Under the pieces are notes generated by a model. It was not told where the DNA came from. It saw only the letters and a program-made list of their open reading frames with translations, and made no database searches. The translations under genes and the position numbers were made by a program. A DNA stretch of 6,067 bases, from contig JAJRDJ010000177.1 in the NCBI GenBank assembly GCA_028678445.1, forward strand, positions 1-6,067, read 5' to 3'. This DNA is from Methylococcaceae bacterium (GTDB lineage Bacteria > Pseudomonadota > Gammaproteobacteria > Methylococcales > Methylococcaceae). Of this stretch, positions 1 to 6,067 are shown piece by piece (position 1 is the first letter of the stretch; each line of letters opens with the position of its first letter).

Positions 1-2
1 AT

Positions 3-1379
3 TTCCGCATCGAACAGGACAGCATGGGTGAACTGAAAGTCCCCGCGGATGCCCTGTATGCAGCGCAAACCCAGCGCGCGGTGGAGAATTTGCCGGTCAG
101 CGGCCTGACACTGCCCCCGGCTTTCATTCGGGCCGTGGCGCTGATCAAGCAATGCGCGGCCGAGGTGAACGCAGAGCTGGGCGTGCTGGAACCTGCCATC
201 GCCGAGGCCATTGGGCGCGCGGCGGGGGAGATTGTCGCGGGACATCATCTGGAACAATTCCCGGTCGACGTCTTCCAGACCGGTTCGGGCACCAGCACCA
301 ACATGAACGCGAACGAGGTGATCGCGACCCTCGCTTCCCGCCTCGCGGGGCGGCCAGTCAGTGCCAACGATCACGTCAACATGGGACAGAGCAGCAACGA
401 CACCATACCCACGGCCATTCACCTCAGCGCCGCGATCGAATGCCACGAACGCTTGCTGCCCGTCTTGCACACGCTGGCCGGGACGATCGAAACCAAGGCC
501 CGCACTCTCGATGATGCCGTCAAGACCGGCCGCACCCATCTGATGGACGCCATGCCGATCACATTGGGCCAGGAACTCGACGGCTGGGCGCGGCAGGTAC
601 GGAATAGCGTGGCCCGCATCGAGTCGGCCCTGACCCGCATTCACCGGCTCGCGCAGGGCGGCACGGCCGTCGGCACCGGCATCAACGCCCATCCGGAATT
701 CGCGGCAAGAATCGCCGCTGTGCTGAGCCGGAAAACCGGCCTGCCGTTGGCGCCCAGCGATAACTTTTTCGAGAGTCTGAGCACGCAGGATGCCGCCGTC
801 GAGCTTTCCGGCCAGCTCAAGACGGTGGCGGTCAGTCTCATGAAAATTGCCAATGATTTGCGCTGGATGAATTCGGGACCGCTGGCGGGGCTGGGCGAAA
901 TCGAGCTGCCGGCCCTGCAGCCGGGCAGTTCCATCATGCCGGGCAAGGTCAATCCGGTGATCCCGGAAGCGGTCTGCATGGTGGCCGCCCAGGTCATCGG
1001 CAATGACTCGACCATTACCGTCGCGGGCCAGTCCGGTGTGTTCCAGCTTAACGTCATGCTGCCGGTCATCGCCTACAACCTGCTGCAAAGCATCGAACTG
1101 CTGGCGAATGCCGCCCGGCTGCTCGCGGAAAAGGCCATCGCGGGTTTCGTGGTGCGGGAGGACAATCTCCAAAAAGCCCTGGCCATGAATCCCATCCTGG
1201 TCACCGCGCTCAATCCTGTGATCGGGTATCTGAAAGCGGCGGCAATTGCCAAGAAAGCGTACCAGTCACGGCGACCGATCATCGAAGTCGCTGCGGAAAT
1301 GACCGACATTCCCCGGCCGGAACTGGAAAAGCTGCTGGATCCCAGGGCGCTGACGGCAGGCGGCATTCCCACGGAATGA
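3..1379 (+). CDS. fumC: Fumarate hydratase class II (fumarase C), N-terminus cut by the window edge
   Basis: This cytosolic homotetrameric, iron-independent enzyme interconverts fumarate and L-malate in the TCA cycle. The reading frame is open to the left edge: the codons before the Met at 24 read FRIEQDS, which continues into MGELKVPADALYAAQTQRAV, the usual FumC N-terminus. The true start is therefore a few codons outside the window, and Met24 is internal. Counting from Met24, the family blocks are TGSGTSTNMNANE near 86-98, SSNDTIPTA near 123-131, TGRTHLMDAMP near 168-178 (His172 corresponds to the substrate-site His of E. coli FumC) and the superfamily signature GSSIMPGKVNP at 301-311, which carries the catalytic-loop Ser. 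GKVNP rather than AKVNP favours fumarase over aspartase. About 458 visible residues against 467 in E. coli means it is almost complete. The stop at 1377-1379 overlaps the region where the next gene starts. No frameshift is seen. Aspartase or another lyase is an unlikely alternative. Confidence 0.96.
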   Translation, partial: FRIEQDSMGELKVPADALYAAQTQRAVENLPVSGLTLPPAFIRAVALIKQCAAEVNAELGVLEPAIAEAIGRAAGEIVAGHHLEQFPVDVFQTGSGTSTNMNANEVIATLASRLAGRPVSANDHVNMGQSSNDTIPTAIHLSAAIECHERLLPVLHTLAGTIETKARTLDDAVKTGRTHLMDAMPITLGQELDGWARQVRNSVARIESALTRIHRLAQGGTAVGTGINAHPEFAARIAAVLSRKTGLPLAPSDNFFESLSTQDAAVELSGQLKTVAVSLMKIANDLRWMNSGPLAGLGEIELPALQPGSSIMPGKVNPVIPEAVCMVAAQVIGNDSTITVAGQSGVFQLNVMLPVIAYNLLQSIELLANAARLLAEKAIAGFVVREDNLQKALAMNPILVTALNPVIGYLKAAAIAKKAYQSRRPIIEVAAEMTDIPRPELEKLLDPRALTAGGIPTE

Positions 1380-1382
1380 AGG
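1378..1382 (+). promoter_or_regulatory. Ribosome binding site of the dipeptidase gene, overlapping the fumC stop codon
   Basis: GAAGG begins on the second base of the fumC TGA and ends 8 bases before ATG 1391. It decides the start of the dipeptidase in favour of ATG 1391 over ATG 1376. The overlap suggests that ribosomes finishing fumC help initiation on the next gene (translational coupling, inferred). Confidence 0.6.
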
Positions 1383-1390
1383 CCTTTGCG

Positions 1391-2065
1391 ATGACCGAGA
1401 CTGTTTTTCCAAGGATGCCCGCTGGCCGCCAGCGCGTCTTGATCCTGAGTGGACTCCTTTTTGCGCTGTCGGGCTGCCAGGCCTCAGCGCCGGTGACATC
1501 CGGGGTATCGCTGGTCGAGGTTAACCGGCTCGATCCCGGCATCAGGCTGGATATCCGCTATGCCACCGCTCACAACTTTACCGGCCATCCGCTCTATCCG
1601 GAAGCCAGGGCCTTGCTGCTGCCGGAACCCGCGGAGGCCCTGGTCAAGGTCAATCGCTCCCTGCGCGGGCAGGGCTACGGCATTCTGGTCTACGACGCCT
1701 ATCGCCCCTGGAGCGTTACCCGCTCGCTCTGGAATTCCGCCAGCGAGGCGGATCGCCGGAATGGGTATGTCGCGGACCCGGCAATAGGGTCCCGGCATAA
1801 CCGGGGCTGTGCGGTGGATGTGGGCCTCTATGCGCTCGACACCGGGACCGAAGTGCCCATGCCGAGTGTCTTCGATGACTTTTCCGAGCGGGCTCATGCC
1901 GACTGGAGAGGGGGCTCTGCAGCGGCACGGCGCACCCGTGATCTGCTGCGCGGCGCCATGGAAGCCGAGGGTTTCACCGTACTGCCCAATGAATGGTGGC
2001 ACTTCAATTTCAGGGATTGCGATAGTCAGCCCCTGTTGGATATTGCCATTGCTCGGGTGAAGTAG
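1391..2065 (+). CDS. ddpX: D-alanyl-D-alanine dipeptidase (VanX/DdpX, peptidase M15D), predicted lipoprotein
   Basis: This zinc dipeptidase should hydrolyse D-Ala-D-Ala, most likely for cell-wall dipeptide turnover. Numbering from the most upstream start (ATG 1376), the VanX-type active site is complete: Arg110 in YDAYRPW, zinc ligands His141 and Asp148 in SRHNRGCAVD, and catalytic Glu206 with zinc ligand His209 in NEWWHFNF. The N-terminus has Arg-rich residues, a hydrophobic stretch (LILSGLLFALSGC) and a lipobox LSGC with Cys34; Gln at +2 suggests outer-membrane sorting. I chose ATG 1391 because GAAGG at 1378-1382 lies 8 bases upstream. ATG 1376, which overlaps the fumC stop as ATGA, has no well-placed ribosome site, and ATG 1415 would also keep the signal peptide. 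The chosen start gives 224 residues, normal for the family. There is no vanH, vanA or Ddp transporter gene beside it, so it is not a glycopeptide-resistance cassette here. The function is firm; the symbol is given by family similarity. Confidence 0.9.
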   Translation: MTETVFPRMPAGRQRVLILSGLLFALSGCQASAPVTSGVSLVEVNRLDPGIRLDIRYATAHNFTGHPLYPEARALLLPEPAEALVKVNRSLRGQGYGILVYDAYRPWSVTRSLWNSASEADRRNGYVADPAIGSRHNRGCAVDVGLYALDTGTEVPMPSVFDDFSERAHADWRGGSAAARRTRDLLRGAMEAEGFTVLPNEWWHFNFRDCDSQPLLDIAIARVK

Positions 2066-2113
2066 AAGTCCCCAGCTCTCCCTGTCAACAGTGCGTTACC
2101 TCATAGCGATTTC

Positions 2114-2118
2114 AGGAA
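2114..2118 (+). promoter_or_regulatory. Ribosome binding site of the membrane-protein gene
   Basis: AGGAA lies 7 bases before ATG 2126. Three in-frame starts are close together: GTG 2120, ATG 2126 and ATG 2132. GTG 2120 is only 1 base from the motif and ATG 2132 is 13 bases away, so ATG 2126 is the best-spaced start. Confidence 0.6.
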
Positions 2119-2125
2119 TGTGCCC

Positions 2126-3922
2126 ATGCCCATGAATCCACCCAGTTCGACGATTCAAGGCCGCTCGACTCGTAAGTCGCCGGGCGCGCCAGTGGTCCCG
2201 GCATGGATCGGGCCGCTTGCGCTGGGGACGTTTGTTGCGGCTTTGTTCTGGAGAGCCTGGCTCGCGCGGAACGCACCGTTTGTGCCGTTGGACTGGGCCT
2301 TCCAGACCACCGCCGAGGTGCATGCCTGGCTCTGGAAACTGCTGAGCCACGAACTGATGCTCTTCGTATTGGCATTCGTCCTGGGAGTCCTGACGCCGCT
2401 CGGATTAGCGGAGGCCGCGAGGAAATGGGCGGGGCGTTTCCGTATCTACGCATGGCTCACTTGGCTGGTTGCCGATTGCATCGTGATGGCGCTGTGCCTT
2501 GCGGTTGCCTGGAACGAATGGCCAACACCGGAATCGCTGATACTGCCCGCGATTTTCGCCTTGGCGGGAATCTATTTCGGTGCCGCCGCCTTGGGCGGAA
2601 TCCGAAAACTGGCTTGGTCTTTCGTCCCGGCGGGTATTGCAGGTGGTGTGCTGATCGGGGCGGTCATGCTACTGGGTCGCCTGTCGGTCTCGGAGGCGCC
2701 GTTGGCGTTCGAGCCCAACGTGCTGAATATGAGCGAGAAGCGCGCGATGGCCGCTCGGATCCGGGATTCGCGCCCCCCGCCGGGTGAGCCGCGCAGCGTG
2801 CGCCTTGCGGATCATGAGATAGATGGGCTTGTGAATTCCGCCCTTGGCCGGATCAGGGGCGGACACAAGGCGCGGCTTCACTTTGCGCCCAGTGAATCCT
2901 GGATCGAACTGTCGTTAGCGGGACCGGCGAGGTGGGACCGCAGATTCCTGAATGTGCGGCTGGCGGGCGATTTCTTCATCGACAACGGGCATTTCCATAT
3001 CGGCTTGCACCAGCTCAGGCTGGGTCGGTTCGACGTGCCACCGCCTGCGCTCCGGCTGGTGGCGGGCATGCTGCATGGGATGGTGATGGATGATCCACAG
3101 CTCCACCGCATCATGGGTGCCATGGAGGCGGTGCGGATCGAGCCAGGCGCCTTAGAGCTCGTCTTCGAGCCGGGTGCAATTGGGCGGCAGGTGATCCCTT
3201 CCCTTGTTCAACTATTGTGGCAGCGGCCGGATGTGGCAGTCGAAACGGGCCTGTACCTGCGGCAGCTCTTGCAGACGGCGTCAGACCTGCCGCCGGATGC
3301 CGATGGCTTTGGGCGCTTGATGGAAGAAGCGTTTCGTCTGGCGCGGCAACGGTCCCCGTCGCGCGATCCCCGGCTGGAAAATCGGGCGGCGATCTTCGCA
3401 TTGGCGATTATGCTGGGCCACGAAGGACTGGAGCCACTGGTCGGTGAGATTCTCGATGAGGCCATGCGCTCCCGGATCAGGTCCACCATGGGGAGTGTCA
3501 CACTGCGTGGCCGGCGGGATTGGCCGCGGCACTTTCTGGTCAGCGCCGCCTTGAAACTCCTGTCGAACGAGCCGATGAGCGACCGCGTGGGTTTGTTCAA
3601 GGAACAGATCGATTCCAAGCAGGGCGGGAGCGGTTTTTCATTCGCCGACCTGCTGGCGAATATGGCCGGGTTGCGCTTTGCGGTGGGGGCCATTACCAGC
3701 GAGGAAGGGGCACGCCGGCTGCAGTCAACACTGGCGCAAGGTTTCCAGGTGGATGATTTTTTCCCCGAGGCGAAGGATCTGCCGGAAGGTATTCCCGCCC
3801 CACTGTTCCAGAAAAAATATGGAGGAGTTGGCGGGCCGGGGTACCACCGGATGGTCGAGGAAATTCAGCGCCGCCTGGACAGCCTGCCAGCGATTGCGGG
3901 GGGATTTCCTCCAGCTTCCTGA
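2126..3922 (+). CDS. Unrecognised membrane protein: five N-terminal membrane segments and a large, probably periplasmic domain
   Basis: I do not recognise this 598-residue protein as a named family. Counting from ATG 2126, hydrophobic segments lie near 27-46, 77-95, 109-129, 138-156 and 165-185. The basic N-terminus and the basic loops ARKWAGRFR (after segment 2) and GIRKL (after segment 4) predict a cytoplasmic N-terminus, which places residues ~190-598 outside the membrane. Residues ~223-349 alternate hydrophobic and polar residues like a beta-rich domain. It opens with LADHEIDGLVNSAL and closes with RFDVPPPALRLVAGML, an arrangement faintly like YpmS/DUF2140 domains (weak inference). Residues ~350-598 look helical and hold two blocks that seem conserved in style: RDWPRHFLVSAAL (His469) and KEQIDSKQGGSGFSFADL (492-509). 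No cysteine cluster, nucleotide-binding loop or protease motif was seen. It starts 60 bases after the dipeptidase stop on the same strand, so cotranscription is plausible. The reading frame and base composition match its neighbours, so the gene is real; its role is unknown. Confidence 0.85.
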   Translation: MPMNPPSSTIQGRSTRKSPGAPVVPAWIGPLALGTFVAALFWRAWLARNAPFVPLDWAFQTTAEVHAWLWKLLSHELMLFVLAFVLGVLTPLGLAEAARKWAGRFRIYAWLTWLVADCIVMALCLAVAWNEWPTPESLILPAIFALAGIYFGAAALGGIRKLAWSFVPAGIAGGVLIGAVMLLGRLSVSEAPLAFEPNVLNMSEKRAMAARIRDSRPPPGEPRSVRLADHEIDGLVNSALGRIRGGHKARLHFAPSESWIELSLAGPARWDRRFLNVRLAGDFFIDNGHFHIGLHQLRLGRFDVPPPALRLVAGMLHGMVMDDPQLHRIMGAMEAVRIEPGALELVFEPGAIGRQVIPSLVQLLWQRPDVAVETGLYLRQLLQTASDLPPDADGFGRLMEEAFRLARQRSPSRDPRLENRAAIFALAIMLGHEGLEPLVGEILDEAMRSRIRSTMGSVTLRGRRDWPRHFLVSAALKLLSNEPMSDRVGLFKEQIDSKQGGSGFSFADLLANMAGLRFAVGAITSEEGARRLQSTLAQGFQVDDFFPEAKDLPEGIPAPLFQKKYGGVGGPGYHRMVEEIQRRLDSLPAIAGGFPPAS

Positions 3923-3958
3923 TGCTAGTGGTTCCCTCTCGGGTTACTTGCTTGTGTA

Positions 3959-3985
3959 CTCGGCACCGCGTTCAGCGGTGCCGAG
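3959..3985. terminator. Perfect 11-bp hairpin between convergent genes, probable bidirectional terminator
   Basis: CTCGGCACCGC at 3959-3969 is perfectly complementary to GCGGTGCCGAG at 3975-3985, with a 5-base loop GTTCA. The GC-rich stem lies 36 bases after the stop of the + strand membrane-protein gene and 60 bases beyond the stop of copA on the - strand. This is the expected place for a shared terminator. Neither strand has a run of T after the stem, so it is not a textbook intrinsic terminator. It may instead protect 3' ends or work with Rho. The rest of the 3923-4045 gap holds only a weak 5-bp inverted repeat (GCCTG 3995-3999 with CAGGC 4008-4012) and no gene. Confidence 0.55.
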
Positions 3986-4045
3986 GAAGGACCAGCCTGC
4001 GCTCTGACAGGCATCAGCCGACTCGCGATGCCCGCCAGACGAAAA

Positions 4046-6067
4046 CTACCTGCCGATATAACGCAGGCGATTGGCATTGGTCACCACGGTGACCGAAGAC
4101 AGCGCCATGGCCGCCCCGGCGATCATGGGATTGAGGAGCAGGCCGAACAGCGGATACAGGAGGCCCGCCGCTACCGGGATGGCCAGCACGTTGTAAATGA
4201 AGGCGCCCAGCAGATTCTGCTTGATGTTCCTGACCGTGGCGCGGGACAGGCTGATCGCCTCCGCCACCTTGGTCAGCGACCCACCCATCAGCACCACATC
4301 GGCGCTCTCGATGGCGATATCGGTGCCCGTGCCGATGGCAAAACCGACATTGGCCTGGGCCAGCGCCGGCGCGTCATTGATGCCATCGCCGACCATGCCC
4401 ACGGCCTCGCCCTCATCCTGCAGTTGCCGGACGACCTCGGCCTTGTCCTGGGGCAGGACCTGGGCCCGCACTTCCTCGATGCCGGCCTGGTCGGCAATGG
4501 CGCGGGCGGTGATGGCATTATCGCCAGTCACCATCAGCAGCCGAATGCCCAGCGCTTGGAGCCGAGCAATCGCTGCGGGGGAATCCGCCTTGATAGGGTC
4601 GGCCACCGACAGCAAGCCGGTAGCCACCTTGTCCACGGCGAGCAGCACCGGCGTCTGACCGAGGGCGGACAGCGCGCTGATACGTTCAGCCAGCGGGCCG
4701 CAATCAACCCCTTCCTGCTCCATGAACGGCAGGTTGCCGAGCAGCGCCGCGCGCCCTTCGATTTCGCCCTTCACGCCATGACCGGCAATCGCGCCAAAGC
4801 CAGTGACGGGCAGGAGGCTCGTACTGCGCTCCTCCGCGGCCGCCAGCAGGGCGATTGCCAGTGGATGTTCCGAACCGGTTTCGAGGCTCGCGGCCCACTG
4901 CAGAACCTGCTCCTCACCCCAGTTTCCAGCGGTTTCGATGGCGGTCAGCCTGGGCTTGCCCTCGGTCACGGTGCCGGTCTTGTCGAGCACGATGGTGGTC
5001 AGCTTGCCCGCACCCTGCAAGGCGTCCCCCTTGCGGATCAGGATGCCGTTCTGCGCCGCGCGGCCCACGGATACCATGATGGAAATGGGCGTGGCGAGGC
5101 CCAGCGCGCAGGGGCAGGCAATGACCAGCACCGTCATGGCCGTGACAAAGGCATAGCCAAAGGCGGGTTCTGGCCCGAAATTCCACCAGATCAGGAAAGT
5201 GACCACGGAGATGCCGACGACCACCGGGACAAACACGGAGGCGACCTTGTCCACTAGCCGGGAGATGGCCGGCTTGCTGGACTGCGCGGTGCGCACACTG
5301 GCGATGATCTGCGCCAGCACCGTGTCGCGGCCGATGCGGGTAGCCTTGAACAGGAAGGATCCGGTTTGATTCAGCGTGCCGCACACGACTTCATCGCCCG
5401 GACTTTTCTCCACGGGCATGGGCTCCCCGGTCAGCATGGACTCATCCACTCGGGAATGCCCTTCGATCAGCTCGCCATCGACGGGTATTTTTTCACCCGG
5501 GCGCACTCTCAATACATCGCCCAGCCCGACATCGGCGATCGGAATATCGATTTCCTGCCCTTCGCGGATCACGCGGGCGGTGCGCGGTTGCAGGCCGATC
5601 AGGCCACGAATGGCGGAGGAAGTCTTGCCGCGGGCGCGCATTTCCAGCGCGCTGCCAAGATTAACGAAGGCAAGAATGATGACCGCCGCTTCAAAGTAGG
5701 CGTGACGGCTCATGGGCGGCAGGCCCTCGGAGACCACGATGGCCACCGTCGAATAAAACCAGGCCGCGCCGGTGCCCAGCGCGATCAGCGTATCCATGTT
5801 GGCTTGCCGGTGTGCCAGGCTCTTGAGCGCGCCCCGGAAATAATGGCCACCGGAGTAGATCATGACCCGGAGGGTCAGGTAAGAGATCACTATCCAGAAA
5901 GCACCGACCAGCGGACCACCGAGACCGGGCAGCAAATGGAAGTGATCAGCCGCCATCAGCGGTACGCCCAGCAGGGCGGCCACCCCGGCTTTCCTGAGCA
6001 GGGTATGGTAGCGTTCCATTTCCCGCTTCTCCTGGTCTCCGGGCTCATCCAGCCCTTCCATGACCGC
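4046..6067 (-). CDS. copA: Copper(I)-exporting P1B-1 type ATPase (CopA), N-terminus open at the window edge
   Basis: This inner-membrane pump exports Cu(I) from the cytoplasm using ATP. Counting from the Met at 6061 (671 residues to the TAG at 4046), eight membrane segments lie near 25-41, 51-70, 90-110, 122-140, 273-293, 301-325, 617-638 and 641-660. The actuator loop has TGEP at 211-214. DKTGT at 360-364 carries the phosphorylated Asp360, the nucleotide domain has SEHP (His399-Pro400), and TGDN 512-515 and GDGIND 558-563 form the hinge. Copper specificity is shown by CPC 316-318, YN 623-624 and the MxxSS motif Met652-Ser655-Ser656. Met89, Glu124 and Asp271 match the proposed entry-site residues, and GG at 71-72 matches the platform kink. 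No N-terminal CXXC metal-binding domain is visible. The frame remains open past 6061 (codons Ala-Val), so the gene may continue outside the window. Alternatively, Met15 at 6019 is a possible start with AGGAG 9 bases upstream. No CueR-type regulator or operator is in view. Confidence 0.95.
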   Translation of the reverse strand, partial: AVMEGLDEPGDQEKREMERYHTLLRKAGVAALLGVPLMAADHFHLLPGLGGPLVGAFWIVISYLTLRVMIYSGGHYFRGALKSLAHRQANMDTLIALGTGAAWFYSTVAIVVSEGLPPMSRHAYFEAAVIILAFVNLGSALEMRARGKTSSAIRGLIGLQPRTARVIREGQEIDIPIADVGLGDVLRVRPGEKIPVDGELIEGHSRVDESMLTGEPMPVEKSPGDEVVCGTLNQTGSFLFKATRIGRDTVLAQIIASVRTAQSSKPAISRLVDKVASVFVPVVVGISVVTFLIWWNFGPEPAFGYAFVTAMTVLVIACPCALGLATPISIMVSVGRAAQNGILIRKGDALQGAGKLTTIVLDKTGTVTEGKPRLTAIETAGNWGEEQVLQWAASLETGSEHPLAIALLAAAEERSTSLLPVTGFGAIAGHGVKGEIEGRAALLGNLPFMEQEGVDCGPLAERISALSALGQTPVLLAVDKVATGLLSVADPIKADSPAAIARLQALGIRLLMVTGDNAITARAIADQAGIEEVRAQVLPQDKAEVVRQLQDEGEAVGMVGDGINDAPALAQANVGFAIGTGTDIAIESADVVLMGGSLTKVAEAISLSRATVRNIKQNLLGAFIYNVLAIPVAAGLLYPLFGLLLNPMIAGAAMALSSVTVVTNANRLRYIGR

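Noticed and set aside
641..1069. 142-codon open frame on the - strand inside fumC
   Set aside because: It overlaps the most conserved part of fumC, including the GSSIMPGKVNP block. The frame is explained by codon bias in the real gene.
1484..2002. 172-codon open frame on the - strand opposite the dipeptidase gene
   Set aside because: It is antisense to a gene with a full catalytic motif set; its Pro/Gly/Arg-rich composition is typical of a shadow frame and it has no recognisable motif.
1391..2065. Glycopeptide (vancomycin) resistance locus
   Set aside because: Only the dipeptidase is present; no vanH, vanA/B ligase, vanR or vanS is in the window, and the signal peptide suggests a different location.
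2066..2113. Separate promoter or terminator between the dipeptidase and membrane-protein genes
   Set aside because: No convincing -35/-10 pair, inverted repeat or T-run was found in this short gap.
2203..2787. 194-codon + strand frame overlapping the start of the membrane-protein gene
   Set aside because: It is an out-of-frame reading of the membrane-segment region, with an Arg/Gly/Ala-rich product and no coherent hydrophobic segments. The longer frame explains the sequence better.
3208..3693. 161-codon - strand frame opposite the membrane-protein gene
   Set aside because: The Ser/Arg/Pro-rich product has no motif and is antisense to a longer uninterrupted frame.
4028..5257. 409-codon open frame on the + strand opposite copA
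   Set aside because: It lies wholly antisense to a gene with complete P-type ATPase motifs. Its translation is rich in Gly, His, Gln, Arg and Asp with no domain-like pattern, as expected for the complement of a GC-rich gene.

Overview
The window is a GC-rich, densely coding stretch of chromosome with four protein-coding genes. The most likely host is a Gram-negative proteobacterium, probably gammaproteobacterial. The evidence is the strong G/C bias at third codon positions, a class II fumarase, a lipoprotein with a Gram-negative-style lipobox, and a proteobacterial-type CopA copper pump. No species can be named from the sequence alone. Nothing in the window looks mobile: I see no tRNA, insertion sequence, CRISPR array or phage gene.

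Layout: positions 1-3922 carry three genes on the + strand. First is fumC (fumarase class II), whose first few codons lie left of the window. It is followed, overlapping or nearly touching, by a lipoprotein D-Ala-D-Ala dipeptidase of the VanX/DdpX family. About 60 bases further on is a ~598-residue membrane protein that I cannot assign to a named family. The 123-base gap at 3923-4045 contains a perfect 11-bp stem hairpin between convergent genes. From 4046 to the right edge, on the - strand, lies a P1B-1 copper-exporting ATPase (copA). Its N-terminus, and any metal-binding domain, may extend past the edge.

How the genes relate: the three + strand genes could be one transcription unit. Their functions (TCA cycle, cell-wall dipeptide hydrolysis, unknown membrane protein) do not form an obvious pathway. 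The dipeptidase and the large domain of the unknown protein are both predicted to lie outside the cytoplasmic membrane. The copper pump is transcribed towards them and is functionally separate. I found no convincing new multi-gene system. The best candidate for something undescribed is the membrane protein at 2126-3922.
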